Source: Belliella calami
Lineage (GTDB): Bacteria; Bacteroidota; Bacteroidia; Cytophagales; Cyclobacteriaceae
Reading direction: 5' to 3'
Length of the DNA stretch: 56,225 nt
NCBI RefSeq assembly: GCF_022549695.1
Contig: NZ_JAKZGS010000021.1
Location: forward strand, 1-56,225
The position numbers and the translations under genes were made by a program. Below the pieces are notes generated by a model. That model saw nothing but the letters and a program-made list of their open reading frames with translations, was not told the origin of the DNA and searched no databases. Positions 36,262-44,243 of this stretch are shown one piece after another; position 1 is the first letter of the stretch; each line of letters opens with the position of its first letter.

Positions 36262-36269
36262 TAAATTTG
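36262..36269 (+). promoter_or_regulatory. Candidate -7 box for pheT
   Basis: TAAATTTG fits TAnnTTTG, 28 bases before the pheT start. An upstream TTG (36243-36245) is only 16 bases away, so the -33 element is weak. Confidence 0.35.
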
Positions 36270-36297
36270 TGCCTTATTCTGAAACAACAGTGAATTC

Positions 36298-38709
36298 ATG
36301 AAAATTTCCATAAATAGATTAAAAGATTTTATTGTACTAGACCAATCCTCGGAGGAGATTGCATCCTTATTGACTGGATCAGGCTTGGAGGTCGAAGGTG
36401 TTGAGCTTTTCGAATCTATCAAAGGAGGTCTGGAAGGTGTGGTCATTGGAGAAGTGTTGACATGTGAAAGGCATCCTAATGCAGATAAATTAAGTATTAC
36501 GACTGTTGATATAGGCTCAGAAATAGTTCCTATAGTATGTGGCGCGCCAAATGTCGCTGCAGGACAAAAAGTAGTTGTAGCCACAGAAGGATGTACGCTT
36601 TACCCTGGCACTGGTGAACCTTTTCAAATCAAAAAAGCAAAAATCAGAGGGGAAGTTTCCCAAGGAATGATCTGTGCTGAGGATGAGATCGGTTTGGGCG
36701 AAAGTCATGCTGGGATCATGGTTTTAGAAACGGATTTACCAAACGGAACTTCAGCTTCTGAATATTTCAAAGTAGAAAAAGGAGATGTTTTGGAGATTGG
36801 GTTGACTCCCAATAGAGCTGATGCGGCCTCTCATTTAGGTGTAGCAAGAGACCTCAAAGCATTATTGAATAGAGAAGTTTGCTTGCCATCAGTAGAAGAT
36901 TTCAAAGTAGATAATACAAGCTTAACTATCCCTGTTTCTATAGAAAATTCGAATGATTGCCCAAGATATGCAGGACTTACTATTTCCAATTTGAAGGTAG
37001 GTCCTTCACCCGCTTGGTTGCAAAATTATTTGAAAGCTTTGGATTTGGAGCCGATCAACAACATTGTAGATATCACTAATTTTATCCTACACGACCTAGG
37101 GCAGCCTCTTCATGCATTTGATGCAGACTATATTTGCGGAGGTAAGATCAATGTAAAGAAGCTAGATAAAGGAACTCCTTTTGTGACTTTGGATGACAAA
37201 GAAAGAAAATTGTCTGGAGAAGAGCTGATGATCTGTGATGCTGAAAAAGGTTTGTGCATAGCAGGTGTCTTCGGAGGAAAAGGATCTGGCGTGTCAGATC
37301 AAACCACCAAAATTTTCCTGGAGAGCGCCTATTTCTCACCTGATATTATTAGAAAAGGGAGCCAATTTCATGGTTTGAAAACTGATGCTTCTTTTAGGTT
37401 TGAAAGGGGCACAGATCCAAATATGCCTATCTATGCACTCAAAAGGGCAGCACTCTTGATCAAAGAATTGGCAGGAGGAGAAATTTCTTCTGATATTATT
37501 GACTTCTATCCTAATCCAATAGCTGATTTTGAGATTGCTGTTCTCTACAAGCACATTGATAGGCTGATTGGCAAGCATATCCCAAAAGAAACCGTGAAGT
37601 CGATTTTGAATGGCTTGGATATCCAAGTGGTCAATGAAAGCGAAGAGGGATTTACAGCAATAGTGAAGCCTTATCGAGTGGATGTGACTAGGGAAGCGGA
37701 TGTGATTGAAGAGGTGTTGAGGATTTATGGATTTGAGAATGTCGCATTGTCAGAGAATCTGAATGCAGATTTTCTTGCCGAGCATCCAAGCAAAGATTTG
37801 AACAAGCTACAGTATAGACTTAGTGAAGTTCTCTCTGGTCTTGGATACTTTGAGATCATTACAAATTCCCTCACAAAACCAATTTACGTAGAGAAATCTG
37901 CTCACCTTCAATCAGAAAACAATGTCGTGATTCTGAATAAACTGAGCGAGGACTTGGGCGTGATGAGGCAGAGTCTTCTTTTCACTGGCTTGGAAGTTTT
38001 GTCTCACAATATCAACAGAAGACAAAAGGACTTAAAGTTATTTGAGTTTGGATCAGTTTATTTCAAAGAAGGGGAAAGTTACCGTGAAGAAAAGAGACTT
38101 TCGATTTTCTTGACAGGGGAAAAGACAGCAGAAAGCTGGCTTGAACCATCGAAGGAAGTTCAGTTTCCAGATTTGTATGCAGTTGTAGAGTTGATTTTGG
38201 AAAAGCTGAACATAGATAATACTTCGGTTGAGATTGTTCATGAATCACCTTTCGATTATGCTTTGCAAATAAATTTGGGGGCAAAAGTGTTGGGTACTGT
38301 TGGCTTGCTTGATGGAAGTATCACCAGACTTGCTGAAGTAAAGCAATCAGTCCTATTTGCTGAGCTAAACTGGGACTTATTGGCTAAAAAGTCTAAAGGA
38401 TTAAAAAAGTATGGGGAAATATCAAAATTCCCAGAAGTACGAAGGGATTTGTCGCTTGTGATTGATAAAAAGATTACATTTGATGAAATCAAAAAAGTTG
38501 CATTAAAGGCTGGAGGGAAGTTATTGCAAAAAATTGGTGTGTTTGACGTTTACCAAGGAGATAAAATTGATGCTAGTAAAAAGGCTTATGCATTGAGCTT
38601 TTATCTTCAAGATACAGAGAATACACTGACAGATAAAATTATTGATAAAACAATGAGCCGTTTGATACAAGGCTTTGAGAATGAAGTCGGAGCATTTATC
38701 CGAAAATAA
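36298..38709 (+). CDS. pheT: Phenylalanine--tRNA ligase beta subunit
   Basis: 803 residues, full length. The N-terminal tRNA-binding domain (GVVIGEVLTCERHPNADKLSI) is followed by the B3/B4 editing region, B5 (ICGGKINVKKLDKGTPF), the catalytic-like core and the C-terminal FDX-ACB anticodon-binding domain (ISKFPEVRRDLSLVIDKKITFDEIKK). It pairs with PheS, encoded elsewhere. A small coiled-coil gene starts 3 bases later, then zapA and rny, all on one strand. Confidence 0.98.
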   Translation: MKISINRLKDFIVLDQSSEEIASLLTGSGLEVEGVELFESIKGGLEGVVIGEVLTCERHPNADKLSITTVDIGSEIVPIVCGAPNVAAGQKVVVATEGCTLYPGTGEPFQIKKAKIRGEVSQGMICAEDEIGLGESHAGIMVLETDLPNGTSASEYFKVEKGDVLEIGLTPNRADAASHLGVARDLKALLNREVCLPSVEDFKVDNTSLTIPVSIENSNDCPRYAGLTISNLKVGPSPAWLQNYLKALDLEPINNIVDITNFILHDLGQPLHAFDADYICGGKINVKKLDKGTPFVTLDDKERKLSGEELMICDAEKGLCIAGVFGGKGSGVSDQTTKIFLESAYFSPDIIRKGSQFHGLKTDASFRFERGTDPNMPIYALKRAALLIKELAGGEISSDIIDFYPNPIADFEIAVLYKHIDRLIGKHIPKETVKSILNGLDIQVVNESEEGFTAIVKPYRVDVTREADVIEEVLRIYGFENVALSENLNADFLAEHPSKDLNKLQYRLSEVLSGLGYFEIITNSLTKPIYVEKSAHLQSENNVVILNKLSEDLGVMRQSLLFTGLEVLSHNINRRQKDLKLFEFGSVYFKEGESYREEKRLSIFLTGEKTAESWLEPSKEVQFPDLYAVVELILEKLNIDNTSVEIVHESPFDYALQINLGAKVLGTVGLLDGSITRLAEVKQSVLFAELNWDLLAKKSKGLKKYGEISKFPEVRRDLSLVIDKKITFDEIKKVALKAGGKLLQKIGVFDVYQGDKIDASKKAYALSFYLQDTENTLTDKIIDKTMSRLIQGFENEVGAFIRK

Positions 38710-38712
38710 AAA

Positions 38713-38997
38713 ATGATTCACGAAGAACTCCAACTATTAGAAAAGCTCACCTCTCAAGTTGGAAAAAAACTTGAGCAGGTAGAAGAGCAAAATCTGATGC
38801 TAAAGCATGAGGTCGATTTCTTGAGGTCAAGCCTCAAAGAAAGAGATGCAGCGTTGGAGGATTTTAAAAATCAAATTAAAATTACTAAACTTGTAAACAG
38901 CATACCAGTGGAGAACATTGAGTCTGCCGAGTTGAGAGAAAGGATTAATAATTATATAAAGGAAATCGATAATATAATTGCCTATTTGTCTGAATGA
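38713..38997 (+). CDS. Small coiled-coil protein between pheT and zapA
   Basis: 94 residues. Long heptad-like helix (about 1-60: LLEKLTSQVGKKLEQVEEQN, LMLKHEVDFLRSSLKERD) and a shorter C-terminal helix. No family recognised. The size, coiled-coil content and position immediately before zapA invite comparison with ZapB, the coiled-coil partner of ZapA in Proteobacteria, but this is inference only. It starts 3 bases after the pheT stop and ends 1 base before the zapA start. Confidence 0.75.
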   Translation: MIHEELQLLEKLTSQVGKKLEQVEEQNLMLKHEVDFLRSSLKERDAALEDFKNQIKITKLVNSIPVENIESAELRERINNYIKEIDNIIAYLSE

Positions 38998-38998
38998 T

Positions 38999-39283
38999 AT
39001 GGAAACACTTTCTGTGAAAATCAAAATTGGAGATCGAGAGTATCCAATGAAAGTAAAAGTAGAGGATGAGGCGAAAATCAGACACGCAGGAAAATTGATT
39101 AATGATAAAATAAAAAGATATAGAGAAGAATTTGGATTGGATGACAAACAAGATCTATTGGCGATGGTAGCCTTTGATTGTATGGTGGAATCCATGGAGC
39201 AGGACAAGATCAATTCTGATGACAGTGAATTGATCAAAGAAACTTTAACCAAAATAAATAAAGATCTAACTAATCTTCTGTAA
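38999..39283 (+). CDS. zapA: Cell division protein ZapA
   Basis: 94 residues from ATG 38999, one base after the stop of the preceding gene. VKIKIGDREYPMKVKVEDEAKIRHAGKLINDKIKRY is the ZapA head and DLLAMVAFDCMVESM leads into its helix. It binds FtsZ and bundles protofilaments at the division site. The cluster pheT, small coil, zapA, rny is compact and likely one transcript. Confidence 0.9.
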   Translation: METLSVKIKIGDREYPMKVKVEDEAKIRHAGKLINDKIKRYREEFGLDDKQDLLAMVAFDCMVESMEQDKINSDDSELIKETLTKINKDLTNLL

Positions 39284-39350
39284 TTATTGCTTATCACTCA
39301 CTCCGCGTACTTTTTGCTTTCCTATAAGGTATTTATAGATTAATACACCT

Positions 39351-40916
39351 ATGGGAGAATCAATATACATTATCATTGCAGGTCTGGTAGGACTTGGGAT
39401 TGGCGCCTTGGTTGTAGGCTTTTTTATGAAAGGCAACAACAAAAAAATAGAAGAGGACGCAAAAGAGAAAGCCAAAATCATTCTGCGTGAAGCGGAAATG
39501 AATGCTGAGTCTTTGAAAAAAGACAGAATTCTCGAAGCCAAAGAAAAATACCTCAAGCTAAAATCTGAGTTTGAAGAAGAGGCTAATAAGAAGAAAGCCA
39601 TCATCATCACCAATGAAAACAAGCTCAAACAAAAAGAGCAGGTGCTTTCTAAAGAGTTGGAACAAGTGAAGCGCAAAGAAGCTGAACTCGAAAGCAAGAA
39701 GGAAAATCTAAATGCCCAAATGCATTCAGTTCAGGTGAAAAAAGATGAGCTAGACCGAGTGACTAGCCAACGAATCGCTGATTTGGAAAAAATAGCCAAC
39801 TTGACCAAAGAAGAAGCAAGAGAGCAGCTTGTAGAAATGCTCAAGGACGAAGCCAACACCAAAGCTTCATCACATATCAAGGATATCCTTGACCAAGCAA
39901 AACTTTCTGCAACCAAGCAAGCCAAGAAGATAGTATTGGATACGATCCAAAGAACGGCTACTGAGCATGCAATCGAAAATTGCGTGTCGGTATTCAATAT
40001 CGAAAGTGATGATATCAAAGGTAAGATCATCGGTAGGGAAGGTAGAAATATCCGTGCCCTTGAAGCAGCTACAGGAGTAGAGATTGTAGTAGATGACACA
40101 CCAGAAGCAATCATCATATCTGGATTTGATCCAGTAAGAAGGGAAGTAGCGAGACTTTCGCTTCACAGATTGGTACAGGATGGAAGAATCCACCCTGCTA
40201 GAATTGAAGAAGTAGTCGCCAAGACCGAGAAAAATATAGAAGAAGAGATTGTAGAGATTGGTGAAAGAACTTGTATTGAGTTAGGGATTCATGGCCTTCA
40301 TCCGGAGTTGATCAGAATGGTAGGGAGGATGAGATTCCGTTCATCTTACGGACAGAATTTGCTTCAACATTCAAAAGAAGTAGCCAAGCTATGTGCTACC
40401 ATGGCAGCAGAGATGGGTTTGAACGCAAAAATGGCGAAAAGAGCAGGTTTGCTACATGATATCGGAAAAGTCTACCCAGAAGAAGCAGAACTTCCACATG
40501 CGATCTTGGGTATGGAGCTGGCGAAGAAATACAAGGAGCATCCAGAAGTATGTAATGCTATCGGAGCTCACCATGATGAAATCGAAATGACGTCTATGAT
40601 TTCACCGATCGTACAGGCTTCAGATGCGATTTCTGGTTCTAGACCAGGTGCAAGAAGGGAAATCATGGACAGCTATATCAAGAGATTGAAAGATCTTGAA
40701 GATTTGGCATTGAGCTTTGATGGAGTAAACAAATGCTTTGCGATGCAAGCAGGTCGAGAATTACGCGTATTGGTAGATGCTGACAATGTGAGTGACCAAA
40801 CGGCAAGTCAATTGTCTTTTGATATTTCCCAAAAAATCGAAAAAGAGATGCAGTATCCAGGACAGATCAAAATCACCGTAATCAGGGAAATGAGATCTGT
40901 GAGTTACGCTAAATAG
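39351..40916 (+). CDS. rny: Ribonuclease Y
   Basis: 521 residues. The N-terminal membrane anchor (about 3-26) and a long coiled coil (about 30-170) are followed by a KH domain ([34 protein letters not shown]) and an HD domain ([27 protein letters not shown]) that makes the endonuclease site. It starts RNA decay at the membrane. The gene is followed by a hairpin terminator that begins the palindrome array. Confidence 0.97.
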   Translation: MGESIYIIIAGLVGLGIGALVVGFFMKGNNKKIEEDAKEKAKIILREAEMNAESLKKDRILEAKEKYLKLKSEFEEEANKKKAIIITNENKLKQKEQVLSKELEQVKRKEAELESKKENLNAQMHSVQVKKDELDRVTSQRIADLEKIANLTKEEAREQLVEMLKDEANTKASSHIKDILDQAKLSATKQAKKIVLDTIQRTATEHAIENCVSVFNIESDDIKGKIIGREGRNIRALEAATGVEIVVDDTPEAIIISGFDPVRREVARLSLHRLVQDGRIHPARIEEVVAKTEKNIEEEIVEIGERTCIELGIHGLHPELIRMVGRMRFRSSYGQNLLQHSKEVAKLCATMAAEMGLNAKMAKRAGLLHDIGKVYPEEAELPHAILGMELAKKYKEHPEVCNAIGAHHDEIEMTSMISPIVQASDAISGSRPGARREIMDSYIKRLKDLEDLALSFDGVNKCFAMQAGRELRVLVDADNVSDQTASQLSFDISQKIEKEMQYPGQIKITVIREMRSVSYAK

Positions 40917-40959
40917 TCAACGGTCGACCATCAATAGTCAACTGTAATAAAATTAATCT

Positions 40960-40990
40960 ACGGCCTGTGTATTCACAGGCTGTTTTTTTT
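40960..40990 (+). terminator. Terminator of rny, also the first hairpin of the palindrome array
   Basis: 10-bp stem (ACGGCCTGTG with CACAGGCTGT, one G-U) and a TATT loop, followed by a T run, 43 bases after the rny stop. The 24-base stem-loop (40960-40983) aligns to the palindromes that follow, sharing the core CTGTGT..TCACAG. Confidence 0.8.
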
Positions 40991-40995
40991 GTCCC

Positions 40996-41337
40996 ATGGT
41001 CCGTGTCCCCACAGACCATTCTCACATTTCAACACCCTTTCCATGGCCTGTGTCCTCACAGACCATATTACACCCTTTCCATGGTCTGTGTCCTCACAGG
41101 CCATATTTTTCATATCATTCGATCCATTGTCAGTGTCCTCACAAACCATCTTTTCCCCCCACTCCAATTCATGGTCTGTGTCCTCACAGACCATTTGTAT
41201 AATATTTTTTTCAACCCGTGTTCTGTGTCTTCACAGAACACACTGTCCCGAGGTTTGTTTCTTCAAAGAGCACATTTTCCCGAGGTCTGTGAGATACAGA
41301 ACATAATCCATCCTATGTTCTATATCTCAAAGTTCAC
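40996..41337. repeat. Array of nine further 24-bp hairpin-forming palindromes
   Basis: Units start at 40996, 41043, 41081, 41126, 41171, 41218, 41250, 41282 and 41314. The consensus is a 10-bp stem (ATGGTCTGTG with its complement) and a TCCT loop. Linkers are 23, 14, 21, 21, 23, 8, 8 and 8 bases, rich in C, T and A, with only 3 G in about 126 bases. Units become more degenerate to the right. Several stem differences are compensated on the other arm (41218: GTGTTCTGTG with CACAGAACAC). Not CRISPR: linkers vary and repeats are palindromic throughout. Confidence 0.85.
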
Positions 41338-41497
41338 TTTTGTTATTATTATTACTTTAAAAGCATTTACCACCAGCCTTTTTTATAAATTTTGGTTTAT
41401 TACTTGCGCTTGTGTTTTATGTGATTGAAGATTAGTTTTTTAAAATAAATATAGAATATTTTTCAAGATATATATGTGATATATTTTTTTAAATCCC

Positions 41498-41505
41498 TAC
41501 CTTTG
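41498..41505 (+). promoter_or_regulatory. Candidate -7 box for the first lipoprotein gene
   Basis: TACCTTTG fits TAnnTTTG and lies 95 bases before the lipoprotein start at 41601. A weak TGTG 19 bases upstream is the only -33 candidate. Confidence 0.35.
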
Positions 41506-41600
41506 CACCTTCAAAAATAAAAGAATTGCTTTTTCAATATGAAATAGGACAAAAATTTTATTTTACCTATCAATTTATTTTACCTATCAATTTATTCGCT

Positions 41601-41957
41601 ATGAAAGCAAGATTACTATCACTAAAGGTTTGTCTAACCTTTGGCCTAATTGTGGGTTTGTTTCTCAGTTCATGTATAGAGGAAGATCTTGATGAGAAAG
41701 AGCAATTGCTAGAATACAGAGTTTATAGTAATACAGAAGGGGCACTTATTTCCCTGACAGATTATAGTTTGACTGTTAAAGATTACTGGGAGAAAAAGTT
41801 TGTCACAAAGGGTTATTATGGACAAATAGTAGCTAGATGTGATGATCCTAAAGTTTTGATTACTGCTGAGATTTATGTTGATGGGAAATTAAGAGCCAAA
41901 ATGGAGAAAAACAGCTATTTAAATTTAACCCATCGTATAAAAGGAAATGGTTATTAG
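41601..41957 (+). CDS. Small lipoprotein, paralogue 1
   Basis: 118 residues from ATG 41601 (MKARLLSLKVCLTFGLIVGL). The frame is open upstream to 41526, but that part is not signal-like. A lipobox (FLSSC) gives a mature protein of 94 residues starting at Cys25. The mature domain (IEEDLDEKEQLLEY, VKDYWEKKFVTKGYYGQIVARCDD, VLITAEIYVDGKLRAKME) has no recognised family. From the Ser before Cys onwards it is identical to the protein at 42725. Function is unknown, probably envelope-bound. Confidence 0.8.
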   Translation: MKARLLSLKVCLTFGLIVGLFLSSCIEEDLDEKEQLLEYRVYSNTEGALISLTDYSLTVKDYWEKKFVTKGYYGQIVARCDDPKVLITAEIYVDGKLRAKMEKNSYLNLTHRIKGNGY

Positions 41958-42081
41958 TCCCTAGAACTTAGATTAAATGTAATGTAAAAAAGCCCCTAAA
42001 ATCATTTTGGGGGCTTTTTCATTATTGATCTACAAATAACCAATAACTTGTTTTGCAAGTTTAGATTCCAATACCATGGTC
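41668..42081. repeat. Duplicated cassette, copy 1
   Basis: Near-identical to 42780-43192 (414 against 413 bases; differences only in a short stretch after the stop codon and one base near 42039). It starts at the lipobox codons, covers the whole mature domain and the terminator, and ends inside the palindrome at 42076-42099. Confidence 0.9.
41986..42019 (+). terminator. Terminator of lipoprotein 1
   Basis: AAAAAAGCCCC / GGGGGCTTTTT stem with a loop of about 12 nt, 28 bases after the stop. Duplicated with the cassette. Confidence 0.85.
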
Positions 42082-42099
42082 TGTGTCCTCGCAGAACAC
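42076..42099. repeat. Chimeric palindrome unit at the cassette end
   Basis: Same 24-base family as the array. The left arm is ATGGTCTGTG-like, as in the cassette, but the right arm is GCAGAACAC-like, the arm type of units 41218 and 43229, so the arms no longer pair fully. This looks like a recombination point within the palindrome. Confidence 0.7.
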
Positions 42100-42207
42100 T
42101 TTATGTTAAATATAAGGAGTATAAGGTAAATAATTAAATAGATGAGATGCTATGATTGTCTCTTTGAGTATAGAAATTTTAGGTATTATGTTTTAACAAT
42201 TATAAAT

Positions 42208-42537
42208 ATGAAGCCAATAAGTATAATAAATATTATCTTACTGATATTTTGTGTGAATTTTAGTTCGTGTACAGAAGATTCTGATAATTACAAGGTAGAG
42301 TATAAGGTTTACAGTAACAAAAAAGATATCCCTATAAGACTCTCATCGCCTAAAGTGATAATAATAAAGGATTATTGGGAATACCAAAGTATTGGAATTA
42401 TAGGAGGGACGGCGCAAATTGAAGCCAGATGTGATGATCAGAATGTGTTAATTACTTGTGAAATTTATATAAATGGCAAATTGAAATCGAAAATGGATGG
42501 AAATGGTTTTTCAACAGTTAGAACACGAATTGAGTAA
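42208..42537 (+). CDS. Small lipoprotein, diverged paralogue 2
   Basis: 109 residues from ATG 42208 (MKPISIINIILLIFCVNFSSC). Lipobox FSSC. The mature part aligns with the other two lipoproteins (YKVYSNKKDIPI, IIKDYWEYQS, QIEARCDDQNVLITCEIYINGKLKSKMDGNG), perhaps half identical. It lies between the two identical copies and is not part of the recent duplication. Function is unknown. Confidence 0.75.
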   Translation: MKPISIINIILLIFCVNFSSCTEDSDNYKVEYKVYSNKKDIPIRLSSPKVIIIKDYWEYQSIGIIGGTAQIEARCDDQNVLITCEIYINGKLKSKMDGNGFSTVRTRIE

Positions 42538-42724
42538 TCATAAATGGAAAAGAATTAGATTTTAATTTCTACAATTCTCTCGTCCATGACGTATTGGCTT
42601 TAAGCAATTCTGTTATTGTACATAAGTATACAGCAGGTCATGGAAATCTAGGGATAATAGCTAAATAATTAATAGGGTAATTTTATTATATACTTCTAAA
42701 TTATCAAAATTTAAAAATTACATT

Positions 42725-43069
42725 ATGAGATTCAAAGGTATAAAAGTTTTATCATTGCTATTGATTTTCTTAATCATGGGTTCATGTATAGAGGAAGATC
42801 TTGATGAGAAAGAGCAATTGCTAGAATACAGAGTTTATAGTAATACAGAAGGGGCACTTATTTCCCTGACAGATTATAGTTTGACTGTTAAAGATTACTG
42901 GGAGAAAAAGTTTGTCACAAAGGGTTATTATGGACAAATAGTAGCTAGATGTGATGATCCTAAAGTTTTGATTACTGCTGAGATTTATGTTGATGGGAAA
43001 TTAAGAGCCAAAATGGAGAAAAACAGCTATTTAAATTTAACCCATCGTATAAAAGGAAATGGTTATTAG
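42725..43069 (+). CDS. Small lipoprotein, paralogue 3 (mature domain identical to paralogue 1)
   Basis: 114 residues. A different signal peptide (MRFKGIKVLSLLLIFLIMGSC) from that of paralogue 1, but the sequence from the Ser-Cys of the lipobox to the C terminus is identical. At DNA level the identity starts within the codon before Ser. So the mature domain and terminator were copied behind an unrelated leader and promoter. A poly-A-rich region precedes the start. Function is unknown. Confidence 0.8.
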   Translation: MRFKGIKVLSLLLIFLIMGSCIEEDLDEKEQLLEYRVYSNTEGALISLTDYSLTVKDYWEKKFVTKGYYGQIVARCDDPKVLITAEIYVDGKLRAKMEKNSYLNLTHRIKGNGY

Positions 43070-43192
43070 TCCCTTAACTTAGATTAAATGTAATGTAAAA
43101 AAGCCCCTAAAATCATTTTGGGGGCTTTTTCATTATTGATCTACAAATAACAAATAACTTGTTTTGCAAGTTTAGATTCCAATACCATGGTC
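42780..43192. repeat. Duplicated cassette, copy 2
   Basis: Second copy of 41668-42081, offset 1112 bases. It ends inside the palindrome at 43187-43210. Confidence 0.9.
43097..43130 (+). terminator. Terminator of lipoprotein 3
   Basis: Copy of the terminator at 41986-42019, within the duplicated cassette. Confidence 0.85.
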
Positions 43193-43252
43193 AGTGTCCC
43201 CACAGACCATTCTCTTTTTTTTAACAACATGTTCTGTGTCCTCACAGAACAC
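43187..43252. repeat. Two more 24-bp palindrome units
   Basis: Units at 43187-43210 (ATGGTCAGTG with CACAGACCAT) and 43229-43252 (ATGTTCTGTG with CACAGAACAC), separated by an 18-base linker with no G. Same family as the array after rny. Confidence 0.8.
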
Positions 43253-43390
43253 TTTTGTCGATAAAAAGATGTGTAATTTAAATGGCTTTTGGAGACACAG
43301 CAAATGTTTAAAATCAAATAACAATTTTTTTAGTCAGTTTACTTTTTCTATTTTAGTAAAAATTACTAATCCACCTAACAGCTCTTTTTA

Positions 43391-44170
43391 ATGTTTGTAC
43401 TTACGCATTTATTCTTCAGTATTGGTGAGGTTTTTTATTCTTCTTACAAAAACCTTAAGGTTCGATTAGCCAAGAAAAAATTATCTGAACAAGATAAAAA
43501 CATCTTAAAAAATCTCTTTCCCTACTATGCGAATTTGGATGCAGGCCATAAACAAGAGTTTATAGAAAAGGTAGAGTGGTTTATAGCTGAGAAAAATTTT
43601 TTACCACGAGGAGAGTTGAGAATGGTTACGCAAGAGATGGAACTATTGATCTCAGCCACAGCGGTGATGGTTACTTTTGGATTTCCAGGAGTAACTTTAA
43701 AACATTTCAAAAAAATACTGATTTATCCTGATTCCTATTATTCAACGATTAATAAACAATTTCATCAAGGAGAAGTCAATCCAAAGTTAGGAATCATTGT
43801 ATTGTCTTGGGAGAATTTTGTAAAAGGATTCATTGATCTACAGGATGGGATAAATCTAGGGATTCATGAAATCGCGCACGCTATGAAGCTCGAAAATCAA
43901 ATTCATTATAACAGTGAGAGTAATTTCTTCAATCCAACACTTTGGGGACGATACGCTGAAAATGCAGCTCTGGAAATAGAGAAGATCCTAAATGGAGAAG
44001 AGACTATTTTTCGCTCCTCTGCAGCAAACAATCAACACGAGTTTTTTGCAGTTGCCTTGGAAGTATTTTTCGAAAGGTCAGTCGAACTCAAAAGCTACAA
44101 TCAAAGACTCTATCAATCTTTGGTCTACTTGCTGAGGCAGGATCCAATTGTATTGGGCCGAGAGGTTTAA
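43391..44170 (+). CDS. MtfA-like zinc metallopeptidase (M90 family)
   Basis: 259 residues. HEIAH at 159-163 provides the zinc ligands and catalytic Glu (GINLGIHEIAHAMKLEN), and QHEFFAVALEVFFE is the conserved downstream segment holding the third ligand. An N-terminal hydrophobic stretch may anchor it. MtfA in E. coli binds the Mlc repressor and adjusts glucose uptake. No such partner is evident here. It follows the lipoprotein/palindrome region and precedes an M20 peptidase by 73 bases. Confidence 0.85.
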   Translation: MFVLTHLFFSIGEVFYSSYKNLKVRLAKKKLSEQDKNILKNLFPYYANLDAGHKQEFIEKVEWFIAEKNFLPRGELRMVTQEMELLISATAVMVTFGFPGVTLKHFKKILIYPDSYYSTINKQFHQGEVNPKLGIIVLSWENFVKGFIDLQDGINLGIHEIAHAMKLENQIHYNSESNFFNPTLWGRYAENAALEIEKILNGEETIFRSSAANNQHEFFAVALEVFFERSVELKSYNQRLYQSLVYLLRQDPIVLGREV

Positions 44171-44243
44171 CTCAAATTGTTTACAAGCGGTATTGTTATC
44201 TTTTTGATTTATTGTGACTTTTGGTGTTATAAATTCTTCTTTT

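Noticed and set aside
40960-41337. CRISPR array
   Set aside because: Repeats are full palindromes with sequence drift, linkers vary from 8 to 23 bases with biased composition, and no cas gene is in the window.
40967-41428. Open reading frames through the palindrome array (153 residues on +, also 105 and 73 residues on other frames)
   Set aside because: The translations are repeats of the palindrome and linkers (CVLTDH, SVSSQ), with no start context, family or codon pattern of a gene.
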